DNA of 64,000 nt from Branchinecta lynchi (GCA_023053575.1 JAKZAP010000008.1:4172715-4236714); one strand, 5' to 3'. Positions 34,410-45,234 are shown, counted from the first letter of the stretch. The notes: a model not told the origin generated them from the sequence alone. Made by a program: numbers and translations.

Positions 34410-34546
34410 ACTTGCATGCTGAGAAGTGGCATGTTGTGTCGATCGAGTGAGACTGAATGCGATTTGCCAGAATACTGCGACGGGGTTCGGAATTTTGTCC
34501 AGATAACCGTTACAAACAGGACGGACAAGGATGCGACGGCAACAGA
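34410..34546 (+). pseudogene. Antisense, frameshifted copy of ADAM exon 23038-23175
   Basis: Includes the acceptor ctcttttag and donor AGA|gtaagt, so the whole exon with splice sites was copied. One G of a five-G run is missing (about 34481-34484), shifting the frame after EYCD. The copy lies on the plus strand while the gene is on the minus strand, so it cannot be spliced into the normal mRNA in sense. Confidence 0.93.
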
Positions 34547-34639
34547 GTAAGTACCCTTCCTCTGTTTGTAAATTACAGTTGAAAACGTAAAATGTTACGT
34601 CATTTTTTCCCTAATCAGCCAGTGCCATCACAGACTCAT

Positions 34640-36635
34640 TTTCCCTAGAGATAGTAGGTTGTTGTTCTTCTTCCGTTCTAAATAAATGATCAGGAATTAA
34701 TTTTTCTTCTTTGATTTTTTTCTTATTTATAAAGAGAGTGGATAAACCAATTGGTTTCTGTCTACTGTTATCACGTCTTTCTGTTTGATCTCTTATGATA
34801 TCTCTATTTTTCTGTACGGAATCTTTATGTTTGGTAATAATATTATTATAGTATTCTCCAACTCTTTTTAGTACTCCTTCTCGGTTTCCGCGAGTTGATA
34901 GGTTCTTGTTTTTCAGAAATTTCTTTAATTCACTTGTCTCTTTTTCTTTGTTATCATTGTATTCTTGTTTTAGTTTTGTAATGGTGATATTATTTTCTTT
35001 TATCTCATCTTTTATCTCATCTCATCTGGCTTGTAGTCTGATGGTCTGTTCTTATGGATTCTTTCGTTTCTGCGTTCAATATTAATTTTTTCTTCTGCTA
35101 TTAAAATATACTTATCAAGATGGTTTATTATACTATTTGTTATTTCATGTTTCTTAGCTCCATTTGTTTTGATTTTATTAATTTTCGCATAAGTCCTCAG
35201 TTCATTAATTCGGTATTGCGGTAACCTTCGTATAACCGCTTTGTTGTTTGATATAACCTTTTTACAAAGCTGAATAACCTCTGCAGTATTCATCATTTAA
35301 TCGGGGAACATTTTTATTAATGAATTTCTCCCGTCTGCGTTTTCTCAGCCGTAAAGAAAATCATTGAATTTCTATTACCTTACTATTCTGTGAGAAAAAT
35401 TTTTACACGGGTTTCGCACATTCTTCACTACATTTCATGTGACAAATGTGTGTGTACTGGAATCCCACTCTTTGTACTACTCTTCATGTGACAAATGTGT
35501 GTGTACTGGAATCCCACTTTTCGTACTACTCTTCATGTGACAAATGTGTGTGTACTGGAATCCCACTTTTCGTACTACTCTTCATGTGACAAAAATCATA
35601 TATTTTTTTAAACTTTGACTCACAAGCTCGAAAAAAAGAGAATGATACTGTAAAAGTAGCCTAGATGGTGGGTGTGTGGAAATTCGAAAAAATCAAATAA
35701 TTTTTCGAAACAATTTTATTATATAATAAATGGAAGAATTAGAAAAGAAAATGTATGTTTACCGTCGCAGTTACAAGTACTACAATCGTATAAGTAATAG
35801 CTTACTTGTATCCAAATTCTTCTTTTCGGCAGCAGGAATGTCTGCGTTTCTAGTGCTACCTTTAGCTTCTTTAAGTTTGGGTGCTGTTATCATCGAAATA
35901 ATTGAAAAGCAGTTAAGTATTGCTGATAGAAAAGCAGAATTTAGGACTGTTTATGATTTTTATACTGAGTTGTTGTCATTGCTAAAATGCGGACAATTAA
36001 CAATTGAGGAGGTAATTCAGAGAGAAACAGAGATGCGTAAAACCTTTCGATTTTTTCCTCGCGAAAAATACATGAAACAAGTCCGTCTGAATGGTTATAA
36101 ATATTGTAATAAATCTATAAAAAGTCAAGAGAAATTACCAAACATATAGTCTATTGCTATACTGAATATTGTTTCCTAACTGTCAAACAGATCTTTATTT
36201 CATACGCGCATTAATGAGCTGCGTCATTCAAAGTTCTCGCCGTCAATTTGTGATGTAATTACTGCAAGTGTACAAACGCAGTACTGAGTTTGCATGATGA
36301 TATGATGATTACCGATTTTGAACTTTATAAAATATTTTTGCAAAACCCCACACCCCCAGACTTTGAAAATTAAGAGGTGTGATGTTGGTACACCCCGATT
36401 GGTGTAGTGTTTGTGGTGATGTGGCCTTAGTCTGGGGGGCCCTGAACGGGGAACCCGCAAGTTTTTATTACCATCCCACTATCGACAAACAGAAACTGCG
36501 GTCAGTGGGATCTGAATGGCGATGAGTCAACGCTCGGCCAAGCGTTGAACCATTGCGTCAATGGTCCTTGTTCAATTCGCATAAGTTTCCGAGTTAAGAT
36601 GAGATTGTATTAGTCACGCCGGAGACTGTAATTAA
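34640..36635. mobile_element. Third, rearranged partial copy of the Polinton-like element
   Basis: Collinear with right-arm positions from about 29905 to 31510: polymerase N-terminal coding sequence, the 94-codon ORF (35012-35296, minus), the 49-bp array (35410-35595) and the membrane ORF (35730-36149, plus, 139 codons). At 36262 the order breaks. The segment that follows in the arms is present in reversed orientation, joined by 'gtaattactgcaagtg' and ending 'gactgtaatta' next to a family A sequence. This is an internal inversion with deletion of the rest. Confidence 0.85.
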
Positions 36636-36639
36636 CTAT

Positions 36640-37213
36640 TTCCAAGTTAGTTTGGTCGGGCCCCTGATACGCCTGCCAAGTTTTATCGTTCTAGCCCACC
36701 TTGAAGTACATTAACTACGGATCACCGGAATTCCGGAACCCCCCTCGAACTCCCCCCACAGTGTCCGAATCGGGTCCAGTTATGTTAGGGATGTATCTAG
36801 AGCTTGTGCTTGTTCTTAACACCAAGTTTCATCCCGATCGCTTCACTCTGACAGTTTCGCACGATTTCCGGATCCCCCCTCCGACTCCCCCCAGATTCAT
36901 CGGATCCTGTCCGGACTTGAAATGATGCATCTAAGACACGAGATCTTTCCAGACATGAAGTTTCATTATGATCCGATGACCCGTTCGAAAGTTATGAATG
37001 TCCCAATTTTCCAGATTCCACCACCTCCCCCTCCCCCCACGATGGTCGGATCGGGCAAGTGACTATTTCCAAGCTAGTTCCGTCGGGTCCCTTATATGCC
37101 TGCCAAGTTTCATCGTCCTAGCGTATCTGGAAGTACTAGCAAACACCGGACTAACAGACCGACCGACGGAAATGTGATCGGTATATGGCACTTGGCCGGA
37201 AGGCAAGTGCCAT
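36640..37213 (+). repeat. Family A repeat, 3' part with terminal hairpin
   Basis: C-run monomers with the AAGTTTYATCGTYCTAGC anchor, GACCGACCGACGG tract and hairpin ATGGCACTTGGCCGGAAGGC...GTGCCAT at 37185-37213, followed by AAAAA. Confidence 0.75.
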
Positions 37214-37562
37214 AAAAACAAGACAAAATGGCGTTTCCGCGAGTGTCGACCGCCCTTGCATCTTCCATAAACAAGAGCTGGAAGATCATATGGAACTTGC
37301 AATGCTGGTTCAGAGAATGAAATAGAGAATTTGTCTTTTCGTGGGTTTGTTCTGATCATCTGTAAGCAGAACCCTGAAGATAAGAGTGATCTTGGGCTTG
37401 GAATTGACGAGAATTTATCGTCTGGAAACAATGGTTTTATTTTTGAACTTAGCTGTAATGATGTGAACTTTAAAGGAGCTAAAAAATCATCTGTAAGCTA
37501 ACACCTTGAGGCAAAAACGATAACAGACGCTTGGGGATCATTAACATATATCATTAATATAT

Positions 37563-37690
37563 ATTTTCCCACAAGTTAGTTTTTCCAACTTGAGCTGTTT
37601 TGAGCCTGAAGAGGACCCTCGCCAAGAAGGGTCGACATATAGCTCAAACACAATTCAGCTGACGTATCCGTTTTGCTATATCAGATTAAT
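37563..37690 (+). repeat. Foldback-type insert related to 58073-58312
   Basis: Contains GCCTGAAGAGGACCCTCGCC and AAGAAGGGTCGACATATAGC, and GACGTATCCGTTTTG, all shared with the foldback at 58073-58312. Flanked by family A array sequence. Confidence 0.5.
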
Positions 37691-37825
37691 ATGTATCGTT
37701 TGGTCAAAAGTATTTTTTTCACTTTTTGGTGAAGATACGCACTTTAAGGGTGCTAGAAATAAATTCTTAAGCGAAACAAATGATCATAGGCAGAGATGTA
37801 TCGTTTGATCAAAAGTACTTTTTGG

Positions 37826-38957
37826 GATCTCAAAACGTAAGTGGAGGGATACCTATGACATCGCAAAAGTTGTCCGTCTGTCCGTCCGTCCGTCCGTCTG
37901 TCCGTCCGTCTGTAAGCATGATAACTCTCGAAGGAAATGAGATATTTTGATGAAACTTGGTGTGAGGATTCTCTGGGTCGTCGGACCAGTCGAGTTCGTA
38001 GATGGGCTCCGTAGCCCCACATTTAGGGATGGGGGTTCAAATTAAGGGGCAAACAAATGATTTTGAAACAGCTAATGTGATAGTCGATTCTGGAGTAAAA
38101 AGACATGCTGAACACGATGGGGAAAACCATTTTGTCATCAGACAAATAGTTTGCCAGGAATCTGTCCAAAGCCGGAAATGTTGTTAAAAGTAAAAGTTTG
38201 ATTTGAAGTTGATTAGATGTTCGATTTAGGGGTCGGAAGACATGCTGAAGACAATGGTGAAAACCATTTTCTCGAGAGACAAGTAGTTCGCCCGGAATCT
38301 GGATCAAACCGGAAAGTTTGTTAAAATTATAATTTTTATTTCGAGTTGACTAGATGTTCGATTTAGGGCAAGAAGACATGCTGAACACTTATGTGAAAGC
38401 AATTTTCTACCCGGACATGTAGTTCGCCCGGAGTCCGGCCAAAACCGGAAAATTGTTAGAAGTAAAATTTTATTTCTAGTTGATTAGATAACCGATTTAG
38501 GTAAGAAGAGATGCTGAATCCGTATGTGACAATCATATTTTACCTGGACATATAGTTTGACCGGAATCCGGCTGGAGACGGAAAATTTGTTATAAGTTAA
38601 ATTTTTATTTGAAATTGATTAGATGCTCAATATTGGGGAAAGAAGATTCGTGTTTGAGCTTTCTGTTTTCGCCGGACAAATAGTTCTGGAGTTCGGACGA
38701 AACCGGGATATTGGCAGAAGTGGAAGGAAGTTTTCGTCAAAGCAGATGTGACTTATAGGGGTAAACACATATGCTGAATCCATATCTGAACTTGGTTTTT
38801 CTCAGATGATTAGCTATTTGACCTTAATCTGTTTCTGAATCTTAATTGTAAAAATGTTCAAGGAGTCTGGCGATGACTGATCTGGCTAAAACAAGACCCA
38901 GTTGTCTGGATCGGATATTGAATTTTTGGGATCCTATCGAAACCTTTGGTCTTGTTC
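37826..38957 (+). repeat. Family B repeat, complete copy inserted in family A
   Basis: Starts GGGATCTCAAAACGTAAGTG and ends TTTTGGGATCCTATCGAAAC then TTTGGTCTTGTT. Contains a (TCCG)n tract, GATGAAACTTGGTGTGAGGA and about five monomers of 133 bp. The host family A sequence on each side defines both ends. Confidence 0.8.
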
Positions 38958-39104
38958 GACTTTATGGTTAAGATGCACACTTTCAGGGAGATATGACTTC
39001 ATTTGTAAACAAAACCCTTAAGGCAGTAATGATAATGGACTTATGAGGATCAGGAAAATGTATATTTTGCTTAGGTATATTAAGCATCAGCAAAGAGAGA
39101 GACA

Positions 39105-40115
39105 GTTCATCTTTGTGCGATTGACATCGCTGGAGCTTTCAACAACGTTAACAACATCCAGGCTTTACTGTCTTTGATGGAAAACGGCGTAAATAGGTCG
39201 ATCATATTGGCCTTAAGATCGTGGTACTCCAGATGCAAGCTGGTAGTCAAATGGCAAGACAGGCTGAGTCACCCTATTACAGTGAAAAAGGGAGTCCCGC
39301 AGGGCAGGGTCCTATCGCCACACATTTTTAAATGTGCGATTGCTCAATGCCTAAATGACCCAATTTTTTATTTCCTTGGCATCGGCGTTAGCTACCTGGG
39401 CTATGCTGACGACGTCCTCCTAATCAGCCAATGCAGGAAGGGCCTTGAAACAAACGTTGCTAGCCTGACGAGATTGGCTAGTAAATGTTAGTACGTTTGT
39501 TTCATCGCTCCTGCTAGTCTTCGGAAACCCTCTCTGAATGTGGAGGCAATGTTCTCATATCCGAGGAAAAAACTCGATGGTTTAGTATAACAATTGCGCA
39601 AACTATGCGAAAGATTTGCGAGGAAGCAGTTAAATCAGCCGCTAAAGGAATTAGATATGGTTACTGCAAAATTGTGCCGAACCGATCGAGATATAGCAGA
39701 CCCGAGCTTGGGAAGTTATATACTGCCTTTTGCGCACCGTATGTTAACTTCCTTGCTGGATTACATTCTATACTCATAAGAAAGGACCTTCGACGCATAC
39801 GCTCGACATACTTCAGATATCTGAGATTTCTTCTCTACCTACCCCGGCGCACACGGAACCGCGCGCTACCTGATCCACCGTTTGTTAATCTCCGACCCAT
39901 TATTGACGCTTGAAGCCCTCTCCTCTAATTTGTTTTCCGATTGGAAAATTACCTGTCCACGATCCCATCAACGTGATTCTAAATTAGTGAACCTTTATGG
40001 AAAATATTTCTTTAGTGTTTTGCGATTATTTTATATTTCTTTTTCCTTTTTTACTGCACTTGACGCCGTTGGGCAGTGCGTCGTAAATTCTTTCATTCAT
40101 TAATTCATTCTTACA
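39105..40115 (+). pseudogene. LINE reverse-transcriptase fragment and 3' end
   Basis: The first frame has AIDIAGAFNNV (motif A), GVPQGRVLSP (motif B) and YLGYADDVLL (catalytic YADD). A stop at 39489 and a shift separate it from a second frame (39605-39913) with CEEAVKSAAKGIRYGYCK and FLLYLPRRTRNRALPD. The 3' end is A/T-rich with TTCATTCATTAATTCATTC. The element lacks its 5' half (endonuclease), so it is a 5'-truncated, broken insertion. Confidence 0.85.
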
Positions 40116-41958
40116 AGTATTTTTCTTACTTTGCCGTCAAGATTGGTACTTTAAGAAATAGTGGACTTGGGAAGTGGCGATTTCTAAGCCCAGCCTAGCA
40201 CATCTGGAAGTACCTTAACTCAGGATCACCGGAATCCGCCCCCCCCCCCCATCCAACTCCCAACACATTGCCCAGAGCCAATCCGGTTCTGTAAATGATT
40301 CATCCGGAGCATCTGTTTGTTATTTGCACAAAGTTCCATCCCTATCTCTCCAGTCTAGGCGGGTCAAGTATCCCCCCCCAAAAAAAAAAAAAATACTTGT
40401 CGGATCCTGTCCAGACATAAAAAAGATCAATAGAGACATGTCCTATGTTCAAGTATAAAATTTCACTGAAATCCGATCACCCGTTGCAAATCTACGCACG
40501 ACTCAATTTTCCGGATTCCCCCTTCCTCCGCTCCCCCAAGACGATGGGATTAAGGACATTTTTATTTCCAAGTCAGTTTGATCGGTTCCCTGATAAGCCT
40601 GCCAAGTTTCGTTATGAGATCCTCAAAACCACCATCACCAGAATTCCGCCCCCCCCCCAAGTGCCCGAATCTGGTCCAATTGTGTAAAGGATTTATCTAG
40701 AGCAGGTGCTTGTTCTTCCCAGCAAGTTTCACTTCGATCCCTCTATTCTTACCATTTCTCAAGATATCCGGTCTCCCCACCCCCAACTCCCCCACAGCTG
40801 TCAAATTCAGTCCAGACTTCAAACGGGACATCAGAGAAGCGTCACATTTTCAGTTCTTAAGTTTCGTCAATCCGATCACCCGTTCCAAAGTTACGCATGC
40901 CTCAACATTCCGGACCCCCCGTCCCTCCACTCCCCCCACTATGATGGGATCAAGGAATTTTTTATTTCCAAGTCAGTTTGATCAGGTCCCTGGTACGCCA
41001 GCCAAATTTCGTCGTGAAAATCCCCAAAACCACCATAACTGGAATTCCGGGAAACACCCCCCCCCCCCGAAGCTTCCGGATCCAGTCCAATTTTGTAAAT
41101 TATCTAGAGCAGATGCTTGTTCTTCCCAGCAAGTTTCACTCTGATCCCTCCATTCTAGCCGTTCGAGATTTCCGGTCTCCCCCCCTCCAACTCCCCCATA
41201 GTTGCGTCGAATCCGGTCCGGACTTGAAATGGGATATCAGATATGTCATCTATTCAGTTATCAAGTATCATTCCAATCTGACCATCACCCGTTTGAAAGT
41301 TACGCACTACTAAATTTTCCGGATTCCCCCACCCTCCACTCCCCGCCAGATTGTCGGATCGGGAAACTGATGATTTGCAAGTTAGTTTGGTCGGGTCTCT
41401 GATAAGTCAGCCAAGTTTCATCATCCTAGCCCATCCGGAAATACCCTGACTGGAAAAAGTGTGACAGACTGCCCTCAATTTTCCCGATTTCTCCGCCCTC
41501 CAATCCCGCCCCCCCCAGATGATCGGATCGGGATACTGATTATTTCCAGGGTAGTTTGATCGGGTCCCCGATGCGCCTGTCAAGTTTCATCGTCCTAGCA
41601 CATCTGGAAGTACCCTAACTCGAAAAAGTGTGACAGACAAACGGACAGACCGACTGACCGACTGACAGACAAACGGAAGTGCGATCGGTATATGGCACTT
41701 GAGCTAGAGGCTGCAGGTGCCATAAAAATAAACAAAACACAAAATGGCGTTTCCCCGAGTGTCAACTGGTCTTGCAGGTCGTGTGGTGGCAGGTATTTCT
41801 GTTTCAAAGGCAGTCAGTAAAAAATGTTTGGTACTTAAAGTTTCCGGGGGAATGCGCCTTAAAGCTCTACTTGTTGCATGCAGACAAGGGAAAAGTTCCT
41901 TAAAAAGGGCGGAAGCAGATTGATTAGAAACAAAGATAAGAAATGCTTTTGGAGATAC

Positions 41959-42118
41959 CGTTGTGTCACAGCAGAAGCCGCTTGCACACTTGGCTCCTTT
42001 TTTGAATTTGCAAGTGCTAGCGTCACAACAAGGGTTCTTGCAACCTGAAGGCATGGGCATGCCGCAGTCACATTCTTCGCCTTCGTCTACAATTAGATTA
42101 CCGCAACTTCCGTATGAC
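41959..42118 (-). CDS. ADAM exon: N-terminal half of the disintegrin domain
   Basis: This 160-bp exon has acceptor tttctctttcag and donor ACG|gtatct. It encodes [19 protein letters not shown], then [19 protein letters not shown] and SGFCCD. The motifs [12 protein letters not shown] and C-x-LxxGAxCAxGxCC are the diagnostic start of a disintegrin domain. The first G completes the codon begun by exon 50041-50136, and the exon ends in phase 0, matching the next exon at 23175. The 18.8-kb intron to the next exon holds the giant palindrome. Confidence 0.95.
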
Positions 42119-42149
42119 CTGAAAGAGAAACAAGCACATGTCACTTTTC

Positions 42150-42235
42150 CATATTCAAATTCAAATTCACTTTATTTTACCTTAATATTCTTGTCGAAGA
42201 CAAAAAAAACGGTGTTGAGCTTAGTGTTGTCAGCT
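42150..42235 (-). repeat. Possible short LINE 3' tail
   Basis: On the minus strand: GTAAAATAAAGTGAATTTGA followed by repeated TTGAAT. This resembles a retroposon 3' end with a short repeated tail. It lies 30 bp upstream of the disintegrin exon acceptor. Confidence 0.35.
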
Positions 42236-42533
42236 TAGTCGTCTGGATACTACTAGCTTAGCCATATCGAAGCAAGTGACATTTCCTACTCCGAATTCAG
42301 TCTCGATTTGTCCTGTGAGCGGAGAGGTGCTGCGCGAGAGCTACTTGTACCTGATCTGACTTAGTGCGCATGAACTATTGTTTTATCTGGATTGGATATA
42401 AATTTAGAGCCTCCGCTCCAGGTAGAGTTTTCTCTAGTAAGAATATTTACACAGATCGTGACGGGGGGATGCGGTTTGAGGTAGCCCTCAACCCATAGCC
42501 CTAGCGCCCAGCACCGTGCTTTGTTCTCCAATT

Positions 42534-44282
42534 ATGGCAGCAGCCAAATATCCCTGTGGGGAGTGTTATAGGAATTGCACTAGTGGGACGTTCCAGTGTT
42601 CTGTATGTCCCACTTGGTTCCACCCAAGTTGTGTTGGGTTATCACTTGCCGAACTTGTCCAATCCCCCAACTGGAGCTGCGTGAAATGTTCAGTAGCTGC
42701 TTCAGCCACCCAACGGCAGACTTTAGAAGAGAATTCTCGCTTAGCCTGTACTGAGTGTGACAAAAAACTTCTGACCATAAGCGCCCTGAGGGATAAACTA
42801 GAGTCTTCTGCCGAAGATTGTGCGTCGAAGGACATAACTATAAGTCAACTCCGTCAAGAGATCAGTTTACTTAAGTCTAACCTTCTCTCTGACACTCCGG
42901 ATCCTGTTTCCCGTCTCCCTAATTGTAGCCAAAGCACCTCAACTTCAGTGGAGCTTACAACCCCTCTTGTCCCTAATTGCGCTGATCAGAGTAATTCACA
43001 TGCCATCACCGATTCATTTCAATATGAAATGCCCACATCGGTCCAGTGTCGTTGCCATGCTGCCGGAGTCGCGTCTCAACCTGGGATTAGCGAGGGGCTA
43101 GTGGCTCAATCTTCATGCGATCTTTCAGACTTCACAAAGACTAATATTCGCGAAACCGAAATTTCGCACGTGGTCGTGAATTCGTCCCTATTCTTTGCTC
43201 GTGAGGCATTTGCGTCCGGTATTTTGAGTGATGAGATTTCAGATGTAATGGCAAAGTCATACCCATTTGACTCGCTTAAAAGCACCAAACTTCTCTTATG
43301 GACATTTTTGGGCAGTTCTGGAAAAATTTTGGAAAGAAGAGGCAATCTCGCACAGAACAACACTGCAGTTGATATAGTTAAAATGATCTGTGAACTTGAT
43401 GCTAAATCTTTCGTTTGGCCGATCATAGTTCCTCGGTCTCCTAGAGAGATTCCTATTCTGAAATCCGACGTTTCGGTTCGTTTAGACCGTTTAATGAGTG
43501 ACTGCAATCGTAAAATGGAAATTTCCTTGTCATCATTGCAAAGAATTGAGACGGCTCTTGCAAAAGGAGGGATACCATCATCAAACATGACGACGCATGC
43601 GACACCTACATCTGTCTCCGAGTGGCCCCCCCTCCCCCCTCCAGCTGACACTGCAGAGGTCTTTACGATCTCGAACTTTCCAAGCTCCCTCAACAACCCA
43701 ATCTCTCGGAAAAAGGAGTTTGATAAGCTGGCTTCCAAGGGAATTCAAAAAGTGAGTGCAAACAAAGATGCAATTGTAGTGAGCGTGAATTCTGCTAGTG
43801 CCGAAAGTTTTTCTGCCAGCCTTAAGAGCAGCTTTCCTGATTGTAACGTTTCGAGCAAGAAAAATGTTTGGTATGGTATCATTCGAGGCGTTGATCCGTC
43901 CCTAGAAATTGAAAACCTTGCTTGTGATTTTGAAGGAGTGGTTAGCTTCACTCGTTTCGGAAAGTCTCCAACTATCAAAGCTTGTTTCAAGTCTGAAGCA
44001 TTCCTGAAGTTTTATATTGTTCATGGTTTAAAGATTGGGTATGAACTGTTTCGTGTGAATAAGGACAGAAAGCTCCCAAGGCGCTGCTTTAAATGTCAGG
44101 GTTTTGATCATGTGGAAAAACAATGCATGTCACCCGTTCCGGTTTGTGCTCGTTGTGCCGGGCCTCACTCAAGCTCCAAGGAGAGCCCTTGTTCTAACCC
44201 GGTTGCCTGTGCCCATTGCCAGTCGAGCAGCCACCCTTCATTCAGTTTTTCTTGCCCAGTTGTGCGTAAAAACTTGAAATAG
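42534..44282 (+). CDS. LINE ORF1 with PHD finger and zinc knuckles (intact)
   Basis: An uninterrupted frame of 582 codons from ATG at 42534. Residues about 8-50 form a C4HC3 PHD finger (CGEC, CSVC, WFHPSC, WSCVKC). A heptad-like coiled coil follows (LRDKLESS...ISQLRQEISLLKSNL). The middle is Ser/Thr-rich. An RNA-binding-like region (about 385-510) precedes CFKCQGFDHVEKQC and two further C-rich knuckles (CARCAGPHSSS, CAHCQSSSHPSFSFSC). PHD plus CCHC in ORF1 is known from CR1/Jockey-group LINEs; the protein would bind the element RNA. ORF2 starts 5 nt after the stop, as in two-ORF LINEs. Confidence 0.88.
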   Translation: MAAAKYPCGECYRNCTSGTFQCSVCPTWFHPSCVGLSLAELVQSPNWSCVKCSVAASATQRQTLEENSRLACTECDKKLLTISALRDKLESSAEDCASKDITISQLRQEISLLKSNLLSDTPDPVSRLPNCSQSTSTSVELTTPLVPNCADQSNSHAITDSFQYEMPTSVQCRCHAAGVASQPGISEGLVAQSSCDLSDFTKTNIRETEISHVVVNSSLFFAREAFASGILSDEISDVMAKSYPFDSLKSTKLLLWTFLGSSGKILERRGNLAQNNTAVDIVKMICELDAKSFVWPIIVPRSPREIPILKSDVSVRLDRLMSDCNRKMEISLSSLQRIETALAKGGIPSSNMTTHATPTSVSEWPPLPPPADTAEVFTISNFPSSLNNPISRKKEFDKLASKGIQKVSANKDAIVVSVNSASAESFSASLKSSFPDCNVSSKKNVWYGIIRGVDPSLEIENLACDFEGVVSFTRFGKSPTIKACFKSEAFLKFYIVHGLKIGYELFRVNKDRKLPRRCFKCQGFDHVEKQCMSPVPVCARCAGPHSSSKESPCSNPVACAHCQSSSHPSFSFSCPVVRKNLK

Positions 44283-44286
44283 TATT

Positions 44287-44616
44287 ATGGCTACTTATTT
44301 AAATGTCGTTTCTTTGAATCCGAATGGAGTTTCCGGAAAACTCCCCATCCTTAGCCAGTTTCTTTGTGATGATCAGTCCGTACTTTGTTTGCAGGAACAC
44401 CACCTGCTTGATCATTCACTCCCACTGTTAAATTCTATAAGTAATTCTCATGACGTTCTTTCGGTCCCGGCTAGACCAACCGGTGGTCGTCCATCGGGTG
44501 GTATTTCAACTTTTATCCCTAAACATCTGTGTGCGTCAGTTTTATTTTCTGATTGTTGTTTCATTGCTGTAAGTCTTTTTTTTCTTTTTTTTTCATGTAC
44601 TTCATTGTATATTTAG
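44287..44616 (+). pseudogene. LINE ORF2, N-terminal end of the APE endonuclease only
   Basis: Starts MATYLNVVSLNPNGVSGKL, with LCLQEHHLLD carrying the catalytic Glu of the APE endonuclease, and PTGGRPSGGISTF. After about residue 95 it runs into a T-rich 3' region and stops at 44616. The rest of the endonuclease and the whole reverse transcriptase are missing. The sequence goes directly to a 3' end with an (ATA)n tail at about 44727-44757, so there is a large internal deletion. Confidence 0.85.
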
Positions 44617-44757
44617 TAGGCTAATTTGTTTTTAACGGTCAGCTGTTTATTAGTATGTAAGTGAGTGTGAGTTTGACTGACATGTTGTTGTTCCTTTTTA
44701 TACATTACTCTTCAGTTTTGAAGGATTCAAATAAATAATAATAATAATAATAATACT
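44617..44757 (+). repeat. LINE 3' UTR and (ATA)n tail
   Basis: TGAAGGATTCAAATAAATAA runs into about eight ATA units, a typical LINE 3' terminus. No clear target duplication was found at the 5' side. Confidence 0.6.
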
Positions 44758-45234
44758 TCTTACCTCAACCCATCCAGTTCTTCACATCCACATAAGATCA
44801 TGCTCATGCTCAAACATAGCATCTCCATATCTTGTTTATGCAAGAAAGGTTAACTGGTCCCTCTTTCTTTTTTTTTTGGTCAGGGGGGGGGGGGAAGCTC
44901 ATTCCTACCTATCTCCCCACCTTCCGCGCTCTGGTCTGAGAGGTAAAATGGCAGTCGGCTTTTGTCCTATCTTACCGATTATTTTGGTCAACTGTAGATA
45001 GTACCAGTCCACATTTCCTCGAGACACATTTTGGAAACTGTACTTACTTACTTGGACCCCGGCTGAGAGTCTTCCCTGGCATCCAAGAGTTGTTCCACAG
45101 CCAATTTCCGTCCTTGGCAGTCTTGTGCCCATTCCTGTGTGAGTTCCAGCCAGTTACTGTCCCACCTTCTGCCAATACGGCGAAATCCTCTTTTTGGGCT
45201 CAAAATCGGCTTTGAAGCAAGCGAGACAAGTTTC

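Larger units (their letters stand above)
29417..34628. repeat. Right arm of giant inverted repeat (5.2 kb)
   Basis: Inverted copy of 22956-28169 (5212 versus 5214 bp). Differences visible by eye include a G deletion in the copied exon, TTA versus TGA in the membrane-protein ORF, and substitutions that change residues in the 102-residue ORF. At the outer edge it changes within about 20 bp into a third copy of the mobile element. Confidence 0.92.
37272..41723 (+). repeat. Composite family A element split by a family B copy and a LINE
   Basis: Starts CAAGAGCTGGAAGATCATAT. Array units follow to about 37825. Family B occupies about 37826-38957, array sequence resumes (CTTTATGGTTAAGATGCACA), a LINE fragment sits at about 39080-40115, and array then C-run monomers continue to the hairpin at 41692-41723. 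Reading across each insertion restores family A sequence, so both are later insertions. Without them the copy is about 2.3 kb. Confidence 0.75.

Noticed and set aside
34410..34546. Second ADAM disintegrin exon as a usable alternative exon
   Set aside because: It lies on the wrong strand for the gene and lacks one G, which shifts the frame.
22956..34628. Palindrome as the natural terminal inverted repeats of one Polinton
   Set aside because: The arms include host exon and intron sequence and a family A copy, and the polymerase gene is cut at the inner junction, so the arms are not element termini.
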